DNA of 64,000 nt from Glandiceps talaboti. Lineage: Eukaryota > Hemichordata > Enteropneusta > Spengelidae. The number at the start of each line of letters is the position of its first letter. Position 1 is the first letter of the stretch. Both the position numbers and the translations under genes were made by a program. Positions 53,736-64,000 of the stretch are shown here, in pieces. The notes under the pieces are model-generated. The model was given only the letters and a program-made list of their open reading frames with translations. It was not told where the DNA came from and did no database searches. The stretch lies in NCBI RefSeq assembly GCF_964340395.1, contig NC_135555.1, positions 18,317,115-18,381,114 on the forward strand. Reading direction: 5' to 3'.

Positions 53736-54639
53736 GGGTCATGATACGCTACTTTTATAATCAGGTTATTCATTAAAGTTAAGAAAATGAACAACTTTGA
53801 ATTTATGATAAAATTCTCACTCTGCCTCACTTCATTTAATAAATCTTCCCACTCTTTCAACTGAAGGTACAAATCAAACAATTATACACAGCTGCGTCAG
53901 AATCAATCAAGACTTGTACAATAGTTTTTCAATGAACAGTCAATAACTCCTAGCTTACCCTTTGTCTTTTAACACTACCTGACTAGGAAATAAACTTTTG
54001 TACAATTATTTACACTTCAAAAACCCTCCCCACTTTTTTTTTTTTTTTGAAATTTAGAGCTCCAATTAATAATGTTATCATCTGCTGGGGACATATTAGT
54101 TGTTATGGTCATGTGATCGTCATGTGACCTATAAACCATTACAACCTGTTGGCTACACAAATAATAACTGTGAACTTTGACCTTAAATGTATATCACGCC
54201 TGACTTCTATTGGAATTATACTTCAAATACTCTTTAAAAAGTTTAAAAGGTTGATAGGACATTTTAAAAAAAGAGTAATATTAGAATGAAAATTTGTACG
54301 AAAAGAACCATCAAACTCTAGATTCTCCTTTCTTGATCTGATCTCTAACTGACAGCAACAAAAAAAGGTGTTTCTTGTTTCTTAACCCCCTCCTGTGAAA
54401 CAATGTCAAAGAACATACAATGCAATCCATAACTATCACTAATCAAGGCAGCCTGCAGGGTGTACTATCTACATGTGTTCACTGAAGGACATTGCCTGGA
54501 GGTAAAATGCCAATGTTACTCAATAGCATGTGCTTGAGGAACAATGTAATACATTATTATTATAATATCAGAGAACGTGAAACATCCAAAAATACCTTGG
54601 AGCAACTAACTGCAAAGGGGTCAATATGGGGTGGCTGAC

Positions 54640-54819
54640 TGTGCCCTCTAATGATAACCAAATTTTGTTGTTGTGAATCTAAATGATAAAAAAAAAACCT
54701 GGCATTTCTTGTGAATGTGAGCCACCATATAGTAACAGATAGGGGAACACCAAATATTGGTGCATCACTAGAAATGGTGAGTGTTAGTTGTGTGTCAAAT
54801 TGGCTTTAGAGGGCACACT
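54640..54819. mobile_element. Possible small inverted-repeat element
   Basis: The left end is TGTGCCCTCTAATG and the complement of the right end is GTGTGCCCTCTAAAG, about 180 bp apart. The GCCCTCTA motif also occurs in the element at 24890. The repeat is short, so this is tentative. Confidence 0.3.
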
Positions 54820-54954
54820 GGTGTCAGTCTAATCTAATACAGGTATGTGTTTATAGTGAATAAAAGCACTGTTTAGAGGCTCTGTTTCAGCATTCAAGAA
54901 ATTAATAAATTTGCTAAAAATAGAGAAAATAATTCCATAAATGGATAAATAATA

Positions 54955-54998
54955 ACTTCCAAGAAATTTTTTGACTGTGAGTAGAAATTTTCATCACA
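54955..54998. repeat. Short dispersed repeat F, copy 2
   Basis: Same orientation as 25417-25462. It carries CCAAGAAATTTTTTGACT and TAGAAATTTTCAT. The parent element is not identified. Confidence 0.45.
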
Positions 54999-56403
54999 AA
55001 GTATGAACCCACAGTCTATGAACATTTATTTTCGTATTCCAAAGTTGTATGGAAAATAGAGAAACCTTTCCATGGACAAACAACAAGTATCTCAGAAGAC
55101 TAATGCCAGTAAAGGCAAAGTGAGAAAAAGCTGAGAAATTTTTTCCCGAAAAAAAACACATTAAGTATTCTACAGATGTGGATGGAAAAGTATGGAAAGT
55201 GACATAACGCCAATGGCAACAATATAAATAAATATATATATATATATACATCCATCCCTGTACTTATTCCAGACCTATTTCGTACCGCCTCATCAATTCT
55301 ACTTCAGTAATATCGGCAAATGACATGAATTTTCAATAATCGAGGCATCAAAAATGCATACATCTCAATCGTGAAGGCCTGATTATCAACTTGAAATCAA
55401 AATTGTAACATTCCAATAGGAATACAATGATTTAGGCTTAACTAAGATGCCATCTAGGGATGCCGCGCTTGTCTCCTTGGAGACGAGATCTTAGTAATTT
55501 TTCCATTACTTCTAGGATGTCCACATCTGGGGGTAGTCTCTGAAGATTCATCGCTGTCAAAGCTATTTCACTTTTATTGAAAAACCCATGTATCATTAAT
55601 AACAGCCTCAAAACAAAATTTACAATGAAAAGACTGATACACAAAGAATAGCAATATATTTTCTCACTGACTGTATGGCTTGTAATTGACAATGTATATT
55701 ACTCCAGTTATAATCTTTTTATCTTTTCGTTCTTTTTTTAAAGACTTTTTTCTTTAACAGAAAACAAAACACTCCATCTATTCCAAAAAAGTGTAATTTT
55801 TGATTAAGGTTATAATTTCATCTTTGCTTAAATCTGAATGTTTTAAATCCCAAGGTCTTGGTTTACTTTACTGTCTTTTCAGTTTAACCATGAAGATTAG
55901 GATTAGCTAAGGACAATCCTTGGTTGAATATTAACTTTTTCTAGAGCTAAGCCAGACGACTGATTTTCACACCAAAATCGTAATCCTAATCTTAGCTACG
56001 ATTCTGTTGACCTTTTAATTTTACTTCATTAAACTTAGAATTTTTTCTAAGATATTGGGATGCTTAGTATTAAACACACGCGTCAAACTGATAGATTTCC
56101 ATAAGTTGTAAGTATATCATCACTTCGGTTTGGGACTGTGGTTAAATACCTAGGGGATATAGGCAAATGTTAGTTACATACTGTCTCAGCAACTCACAAA
56201 CTTGACTTTGATCTCTGACTTTGATGTCTATATGTGTACTACTGAAGATGTTTTAGATGTTAGGATTCAATTGGATGCCGACGCTGACTGTTGTCTTCCT
56301 TGTCAGAGTTCTTATTTTTAACTTGGATTAATGATAAAAATAGAAAAACATCTTTCAAGTGGTGAGGAGATACCTCATTGTATTATTTGACAATGTTAAT
56401 ATT

Positions 56404-56876
56404 CATCATCATTGTCGTCATTTCTGTTGCAGCTGCTGCCACTACCTTCATTGTCATCATTGCTACCATCATCACCACCACCACCATCGTCGTCATCGTC
56501 AATCATCCTCATCATCATCATCATCATCATCATCTTTTAAAGGAACATTTATTCCTGTTTAAACCCTGTTACAATTAAAAAGACTAAAAATACATACAAG
56601 GGTAGCAGAGCGAACATACTCTAGTAGAGTACACGGTGCGATTATAATGTCTCGAAAGATTCTATAATTACAAATACATAGGTGAAAAACGGTACATGTA
56701 GTATCGGGGGAAAAAAATCTTTAAGTTGGAAGTGAACATCATCATCATCATCATCATCACCACCACCACCACCATCACATCATATCATCACCACCACCAT
56801 CACCACCACCCCACCATCGTCATTGTCATCATCATCATCATCACCACCACCACCACCACCACCACCACCACCACCA

Positions 56877-56917
<41 letters not shown>

Positions 56918-57100
56918 CCACCATCACATCACCACCACATCATCATCATCATCACCATCATCACCACCACCACCACATCATCATCATCATCACCATCACC
57001 ACCACCACCACCACCACCACCACCATCACATCACATCACATCATCATCATCACATCACCACCACCATCACCACCACCATCACATCAAATCATCATCAACC
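56404..57100. repeat. (CAT/CAC)n trinucleotide arrays
   Basis: Two blocks, 56404-56535 and 56736-57090, of CAT, CAC and CAACCA-type triplets separated by about 200 bp of ordinary sequence. The second block includes ACATCACATCACATCATC hexamer variants. His/Ser/Pro/Ile/Thr open frames here are repeat translations. The motif is the complement of the array at 29289. Confidence 0.95.
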
Positions 57101-57754
57101 CAAACATGATCATCTGATGTATCCATAAATAAAATTCCACATTTGATTTATTTCCCTGAATTTAATTTTCACATTTTCCCTAATGTTCTCTTTTCTAAGA
57201 CTTCCCTTGACAGCTTTCCTGTTCAAAAATTCTCTTTGCCTTTAGCATGAAATGTCTGCCGCTTGCAGAACAATTCCACTCGGGTGCATCAACACAAATT
57301 ATGAATTTTATGAATACACTTTTATCATGAAATATTGAAATTTCAAAATCATATTTTATTAATATCATACAATGAATATCTCAGTGTTTCTTTTCTAATG
57401 AAATAATAATGAAAACATTCCCATCTTATATGAGCGAACTAAGGAAACACTAAAAGAATGATACACACAACGTTAATGATACAAATTTCACAAATTACGA
57501 GTTCTACTTTTTTTGTTTAGTTTTTTTTTGTTGAGAAATTCCTTTAAAGTCATATTTCAATCATTTTACTCTCTCCTTTGTTTTAATTTCTTAATTTTTG
57601 TGTGAATTGCTTGACTATTATTTCTGTTTCTTTGAAGGAAATAAAATCATGAAAAATGAAGATAAGTATATAGAGATTATTATACAGTCAACAGAAATAT
57701 GTATATTATTTGTTTTCAGAAACACAAAACCCTTTCTTAAAGTTTTCAACTTTT

Positions 57755-57945
57755 GCCAGTACTAATTTACAGCGTAGAATGTATTAACCCCCCCCCCCCC
57801 CACCCCCCTTTTCACTTTTTGGCTGACAATTTACAGCATAGTATGTATTAACCCCCCCCCCCCCCTCCCCCCTTTTTTTTTCACTTTTTGGCAGTGCCAA
57901 TTTACAGCATAGAATGTATTAACCCCACCCCCTCCCCCTCCCCCA
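57755..57945. repeat. Three-copy 70-bp repeat with poly-C cores
   Basis: AATTTACAGC(G/A)TAG(A/T)ATGTATTAA, a C-rich tract and TTTTCACTTTTTGGC occur three times. The third copy has lost the T-rich end. The C tracts differ in length and interruptions, as expected for slippage. Confidence 0.8.
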
Positions 57946-58149
57946 GCAGCAGAACATTATTAATAACAATGATGATACATAATATAGCTATTATCCGCAA
58001 AATGAGCCCTAGGCATATTATTTCATTTTAAAATATAAACACAAGTTGGCAATATATCTTCTGAACTAAAAAAAAAATTGTCGATGAAGTTCCATCCTTT
58101 TGTAGCACTATGACTAAAGTAAAATGTTCATTGTAGGTGTCACAAACCA

Positions 58150-58340
58150 TTGTTCTCTAACGTAAAACCAGTCAGTTGTAAAATAAACCGAATTTTCATT
58201 ACAGTGAGTTCGTTCTAAACATTGTGATTTACATAGCAAACAATGGCATGAGAACGGAACCTTCGACTAGCGTTCATTGTAACCAGGTTTTCGTTATAAG
58301 CGAGTCTGTACTAACAAGGTTCAACTCTAACGCTAGTTCT
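58150..58340. repeat. Possible degraded transposon end with GTTATAAGCGAG motif
   Basis: TTCATTACAGTGAGTTCGTT, then TTCATTGTAACCAGGTTTTC and GTTATAAGCGAGT, then AAGGTTCAACTC resemble the repeated TTCGTTATAACGAG/AGGTTCAACTG ends known from pogo/Tigger-type elements. No transposase or opposite end was seen. Confidence 0.3.
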
Positions 58341-59544
58341 TCCTTTGCCGAGAATGTCACATTTTCAACATTAGTCCACACGCTGTACTTAAAAAAGATT
58401 AAAACCCCAAGTATCCTTTGTTCATCTTGACAATGTCCTAAAATGAAAAAAAAACTAGGTCCAGTCCTTCTTTTATCTGTTTAAAAAATTAGATTAATAA
58501 ATAACTACACCTGATAAAATGAAAAGATAAATAAATAAATAAAATAACTACCTGAATGAAGAAATAAATAATAAATCAGAACAAAATATAGATAATCATA
58601 AAAGAATCTATCATTTATACGCCGTTCTTGATACCCTTGGTTTTTTTCCGAATATAGCTAAAATACAAAATGAAAAATGTATGCTTGGCATTACACAAGA
58701 GTTTCAGAAGATGAATTTTATCATCTACAGGAGTCAACTAGTCTATATTTATCATCTCGACTTCTTCTCAAGCCTCAATGATTCATAAGACGTCGTTTGT
58801 TTGTGTAAAATTTATATTCAGCTCATCTTCAATACACAAAAAAATCTCATCGACAAAGATGACGTTACTTGTTACATTACCCGTACTTCCATATCCAATT
58901 CACACACATGACTGTTTTGTTCTGCATGTATATTAGAAAGAAAAGAAAAAAAACTTCTGGAATCAAGAAATGTAGAGAGAAAATGAAATGTGAAGCGAGT
59001 CAATTTTTTTTCACCTTGATTCCGATTCTGTACACGTTACGATATATGTACATTATTTAATGCACAGTAGAGCAGCTCTCTCTGGAGGATTCCGCCTAGG
59101 AGATTTGTTGACATGCTCTGTGACCATCAAGTAGAAAATATTGCTTCATTACAGCCTACATCAAGAAAACTAACTGCATGGCGTCCTTTGTAAATTATGA
59201 TAATTCTCACAGGATCAACCTGAACTACGCAATGTCTACGTAAAGTTTGCCTATTTAGGGTTTCAAAAATTACCCACAAGTCACTGTGCTTTCAAACTAG
59301 TACCATATTTGTGTGATATATCATAATTATGCAAAATATAGAAATATCCGTTTCTGATCCTGCAAAAAAATTGACCAAAAATATTGTCATCCATATTTAA
59401 GAAATTTCCAATGAATTCATAAATGAAATTGATCATATAATATTTATGACAAATATATTTACACTCCCTCCCCACCCATTCCATTATCAATATGAAGTCA
59501 TGCTATTTGCAAAAATTGAGGGTATTGATGAGGATTACAGTAAC

Positions 59545-59660
59545 ACCCCCCCTCCCCCCCCCACCTCCCTCAATAAACAAACCAAAAACCTGCACTGGCA
59601 ATGACTTTTATTTCTCTCATCAATGAGCAAACCAAAAATCTGCTCACGAATGACCCGTTT
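59545..59660. repeat. Two-copy direct repeat after a C-rich run
   Basis: After CCCCCCTCCCCCCCCCACC, the phrase AACAAACCAAAAACCTGC...AATGAC recurs as GAGCAAACCAAAAATCTGCTC...AATGACC. Confidence 0.55.
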
Positions 59661-60837
59661 CAAAACACCAATTTTCTAAATATTTGTTTTTCAGTGAAAT
59701 GGTACGACTGGACCCACTGCAACGAATTCCTCAGGTCCATTCAAATATGGTTCCATAGAAAAGTAGACAAATAATTAAAAAACAAAATGCACAACTGTAA
59801 ACTTTGATATATTTTGTCCACACCTTTAACCCATTCAGTACTGAAAACTTTGCCGCCAAAATTATTTGAACAAAATTCTTGTTTTTATGTAAGTTTTTGG
59901 CATATAGCAACTTCATTTTAGACTGGAATTAAAGAAATGTTATTTCGTAATGAAGTAATATTATTATAACTATGAAAATGTTCACATAAATTGGGTCCCA
60001 AAATTATTTAAAACTCATCTCCAGTCATGAAAGGGTTAATATCAAAATTGCCTACTGGAATTCTATCACATACAACAATGTACAGCCACGTTGTACATCC
60101 CTGTGTTTACTTTGGCCATTTTTCATAATCCCTCGTAATTTTGTTCGCCTTATTTTTCTTTATGTGGCGATAGGCGACATATGGCTCAGACTTTATTACA
60201 GTAATCCTCTGTCATGTGATGGCAACAGTTGGTGTATTTTTCCTCTCCTGTGTCCACAACTGAAGCTCAGCTTCCTAATAGGCAAGTCATCTGTGACACC
60301 ATTATTATGCACAGGTGTGGTTTTGTTTTCTTATTTGTCATCAAGGGGGATTATTATACACCAGCCTGCCATACTTTTAAGCCTATTTTGATACATGCCG
60401 TCTGATTGGCTGTAAATTACTTGTCCTCTCTCAGAGACAGTTTCTGTACCAATGAAAGCGTGGGTTTTTTACTGCAGGGAAAGTGCTAGTAGCTATCAAC
60501 AGTTAAGACATAAAAATGCCATAAAAGTACCTCTTACAATAATTTCAGATAACCACATAGATGGTATATAAAGTGCCAAATACAATAGATTCACAATTTT
60601 ATGGTGGAAATCACAACAGTGCGTATAAACAGGACAAAAAAAATTGTTATGAAGCATGTCCAGTTCAGATGTGACACTGTATTAAAAAGTGTAATTGATT
60701 GGTCATCACAATACCTGTCTTATTTAGGGATAAACAGGATAGGCTTAACTTTAACAATGTGGGGAGACACAGGTCAGTGAGATGACGCTCAAATCACGGC
60801 AACAGATGGCACTGTCTTTCTCTCTTCAACTATTCTA

Positions 60838-61074
60838 GTGTCGTATGTCCTCACTTTGTCACTGGACAGACCTTCCCATGCAGTTAAACCACATATTGGG
60901 AAAACAGAAAAAAATTGCCGCAATGTGCTAAGCAGACAAAGTTCACAGATTGCAACCACATGGCTATGTCAAGAATGCGGGGTATCGCTTGGCACGGTTT
61001 CAACCCAGAATTGCCGATATGCCTCCCCTGTTTTTAATAGCAATATGGTGATGATGATAAAACAATTGGCATAG
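60838..61074 (+). pseudogene. Possible remnant of a piggyBac-type transposase C-terminal cysteine-rich domain
   Basis: An open frame of about 78 codons contains GKTEKNCRNVLSRQSSQ followed by TTWLCQECGVSLGTVSTQNC. PiggyBac-type transposases end in a cysteine-rich zinc-binding domain in which a GK..RC..C segment precedes a YxCxxCxVxLCxxxCF segment. The spacing and the CxxCGVxL core fit that pattern. Here a second cysteine of the first pair is missing (Val-Leu-Ser follows Asn) and the Cys after VSL is Gly, so the zinc site would be broken. No DDE catalytic part was found upstream and the frame ends soon after. A chance match is possible. Confidence 0.35.
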
Positions 61075-61859
61075 CAGACAAGTCTAATTGAAACAATCTG
61101 ACTAAACAATGTTGTCTAGTTGACTTGGTGGGATGTGTATCGTGTCATTTGGCTCAATACAGCACTTGACACCCTTGACCTAACGCTTACAACACATTTA
61201 AGATGGGCATCAAAAGTAAATGATCACACAGTTGGTATCAATTTAATATTGCACTTTATGTAACTATTATTGTCATTATTTATGTAAACAAAGTACAGGA
61301 GGCAGTTGCTGCTAGATTTTTAAAAAAAGATACAAAGTAAATATTAATTGATACAGTGTATATATAGATTATACATACACAAACTAGACATGGCAAATTT
61401 TATACAATGTATTAAAATATGAAACAATGTATTACATTCAGATACAATGTAAGTAAAATAAGATACAATGTGTCAAATAACATTCACAAACATATTATCT
61501 ATGTCTGTAGCAAAGTTAAATTTAAGTGGGATCATAAAATCGACACTCACCTGAAATTTGGAGTACAAATAAAATATAGAAACTGTTCATGATTGAGAAA
61601 AGTTCTATAACCTTCAATGTATATAAAATTCAATGAAATTCCAATTAAAATATTATAGTTGATATTAAATATAATATACAAAATATCAAAATCAATTAAT
61701 TCTCTTCCGGATCAATAAATAAATCTTTTGAAATAAACTCCTTGTCAATTAGCTTGGAATTCATTAAAGCTGGCGAACAACATTATTTCCTACACTTATC
61801 ATGTGATGGGATTCTCTAACTATTGTCAACCAGAATCGCTCTTCTTTCCCTACAATAAA

Positions 61860-62350
61860 GATTAAAGTCTGTTTAACAACATTTTGATATATTCTCACAT
61901 GATTGTAAACTATCACTTTTTGATTGACATCATAATACATTTTAATGTCTGTTATAATATTTAGTATTAATGTATACTATTTTCAAGGCATTAATGATAT
62001 TATTTCCAAATCATAATACATTTTTATATCAATTTATATTTATTTTATTACATGTATGATATTTTCAAGGCATTTTGATATGCTCTCATGTGATAGTTAA
62101 GTGTAATATTTATGTAATGTATTAATATATACTATTTTCAAGGTATGTTGATATTTTTACGTGATTCTTAACTGTAATATTTCTAATAATCATAATAAAA
62201 ATTTTAATTAGTTTATAATATTTATCTAATGAAAGTGTAATATTTCACGGCATTTTGATGGCTTTTGACATGATTGTTGACTGTAATATTGCCATCAAAA
62301 ATCAGAATAAACTTTTGTTACATTTTATAATATTTCTTACTGTATAATTT
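61860..62350. repeat. Degenerate AT-rich tandem array, period about 100-130 bp
   Basis: The phrases TTTTCAAGGCATTTTGATAT, CTCATGTGATAGTTAAGTGT (variants ACATGATTGT...AACTAT), TAATATT and AATCATAATA recur about four times in the same order. Divergence is high. Confidence 0.6.
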
Positions 62351-62512
62351 TATGAAGAATAATGTGACACATCTCATTTTTGAAAGACATGACTTCTCCC
62401 TACAAATAACAGACATCTCTGATCAACATTGCACCAAGTCTGTCTATGGCACTGTTCTGTAACTATGATAGCGCTTACTTATACTCAGCAGAAGTGAGAA
62501 CTAATGATGTCA

Positions 62513-62960
62513 TAGATCGGCGATGTATGCGAGAGCTATCGCAGCTCAGATCAGCAACATAGGTGATAGCTATCGCAGCACAGATCAGCAACATAGGTGA
62601 TAGCTATCGCAGCTCAGATCAGCAACATAGGTGATAGCTATCGCAGCTCAGATCAGCAACATAGGTGAGCGCTATTGTAGCACAGATCAGTAACATAGGT
62701 GAGCGCTATCGCAGCTCAGATCAGCAACATAGGTGATATCTATCATAGCACAGATCAGCAACATAGGTGATATCTATCGTAGCACAGATCAGCAACATAG
62801 GTGAGCGTTATCGTAGCACAGATCAGTGATGTAAGTGAGACCTATCTGTAGCACAGATCAGTGATGTAAGTGAGAACTATTGTAGCAGAGATCAGTGATG
62901 TAAGTGAGATCTACCATAGCACAGATCAGTGATGTGTGCAAGAGCTATCAGAGCCACAGT
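62513..62960. repeat. 34-bp minisatellite, about 13 units, with palindromic GATAGCTATC
   Basis: Twelve AGATCAG motifs recur at about 34-bp spacing. Left-hand units read GATAGCTATCGCAGCTCAGA, then TCAGCAACATAGGT. Right-hand units drift to GTAGCACAGATCAGTGATGT, then AAGT. GATAGCTATC is a perfect 10-bp palindrome in several left units. A degraded relative lies near 63540-63620. Confidence 0.85.
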
Positions 62961-64000
62961 GCAATGATCATGTAGACAGGCACCAAAGAAAGAGAAAACA
63001 CTTTAAAATTCCAGCAAGTAATAGTGCAAATAAATCAGTGAAAATCAGGCAGCTTGTTCAAAGTCTAAATTTTATACATCACGGAGTACAGTCCACTGAT
63101 CATCATATCATTACAAATTGCTGATATCGTCCCTTACTTGATTAACTACCAAACACTAAATTTCCACCGTTTGTTCGAAATCGCTCTATCTTTCTTAGAA
63201 AGCGAAAGGAGACAGCTTCCTGGGTGTTCTGTTCACTGATTGTGGTTTCTCTCATATGTAAATTGTTTCCATATTGCACATTGTTTATTTCTTTTTTCTA
63301 CTTGTAAAGGTCTCATTGTTCCATATGGTCCTAATCACTACACTTGATTACTTTCACAGACTTCATTTCATGCTTACTGCAATCATTCACCACTCAACAA
63401 AGTACTCCCCCTCCCTCTCTATGAAAGACTGGAAAGTACACTTTTCTGTGCACATCACTTCTCACATCCTCCCATATGTTCTGTTGTTTTCTAACACACA
63501 GTCTAGCGCCATACCATGTCTACATCACTGAGCTGTGTCTGTGATAGCTTTCACCTACATTCATGAGTGCTAAGGCAACAGCTATCATAGACACAGATGA
63601 ATGATGTAGACAGGTTAACAGTTGTAGTCTGAAGGTCAAAAAATAACTGTTACAAAGATTTTTGTACCTTTGATGTTGCCAGGCTACTCTCTTTAAATTA
63701 ACAATAGGAATGTGAAAAGTATAAGTTTATTGTTATTATAACAATTACTATTATTATCATTATAACTATTTATCTATTTTTGTTGGGGAGGGGTCAAACA
63801 TTGGTGTTTCAATCATGTGACATGACATTTATTACACATCCTCAGACAACTTCTAATGCAAAAGAAACAATGGGGATGTAGAAGTAGTCAAGTTGAAATG
63901 TGGATTATCAGTTGAGAATAAACAATTACAGTCATTAAAATCATCAAGTCCATTTGTAATGTTTTCATTAGAACTTTAAGAAGGCTGTTTTTTTACTGCA

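Larger units (their letters stand above)
52601..64000. other. Upstream flank without a recognised gene
   Basis: No exon with convincing coding signal was found on either strand here, apart from a possible transposase remnant at 60838-61074. The interval holds microsatellites, trinucleotide arrays (56404-57100), a C-rich 70-bp repeat (57755-57945) and two minisatellites (61860-62960). The stretches 52600-54630, 55010-56400, 57110-57750, 58440-59540, 59660-60830, 61080-61850 and 62980-64000 show nothing I can name beyond short A/T runs. Confidence 0.5.

Noticed and set aside
56726-57128. His/Ser/Pro-rich frames of 101-127 codons
   Set aside because: They are translations of the (CAT/CAC)n array.
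62513-62960. Regular ~34-bp repeats considered as a CRISPR array
   Set aside because: Units are contiguous with no unique spacers, and the genome is animal, so it is a minisatellite. The same reasoning applies to 18633-19040.

Overview
This window is animal nuclear DNA, not microbial. It is AT-rich, has no dense coding, and carries many microsatellites, degenerate minisatellites and small inverted-repeat transposons. The only well-supported coding sequence is two short exons with good splice signals on the minus strand. I see no operons, CRISPR, rRNA or convincing tRNA genes. The lack of recognisable vertebrate repeats, the low gene density and the (TATG)n, (GAAT)n, (CT)n and (TA)n tracts suggest a non-vertebrate metazoan, perhaps marine. 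The phylum cannot be fixed from this sequence.

Gene layout (minus strand, right to left). A first coding exon lies at 51416-51656, with an in-frame stop just before its ATG and a GTAAGC donor. An intron of about 50.5 kb follows, then a second exon at 719-877 with a TTATAG acceptor and a GTTAGT donor. The phases match (1 and 1), and the spliced junction reads ...FEYHRPKHYIEPNMPDSPAD... The MPDSP motif near the N terminus, followed by a Ser/Thr/Pro/Gln-rich stretch, resembles the N terminus of the MTG/ETO co-repressors (RUNX1T1, CBFA2T2/3, fly nervy). I infer a 5' fragment of that gene. The diagnostic TAFH/NHR and MYND domains would lie left of base 1, outside the window. Bases 1-718 are the start of intron 2. 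Bases 51657-64000 are 5' UTR, promoter and upstream flank.

The giant intron holds most of the structure. It contains two related MITE-like families (A at 5596, 11009 and 40387; B at 7047 and 31230), a third family with terminal CTCTGGCAA repeats (21108, 35966), a long fold-back element (26440-26908) and a repeat pair (32989, 41206). It also has a hairpin-encoding minisatellite (18633-19040), a dispersed minisatellite family at four loci (16.8, 24.6, 39.5 and 42.2 kb), and a tandem array at 40.26-41.43 kb interrupted by two separate insertions. G/C homopolymers up to 27 bases stand out against the AT-rich background.

The upstream flank (52-64 kb) holds trinucleotide arrays, a possible piggyBac-type cysteine-rich remnant (60838-61074), a degenerate ~120-bp array and a 34-bp minisatellite with palindromic units (62513-62960). 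No second gene was recognised. Most remaining open frames are chance ORFs or translations of repeats.
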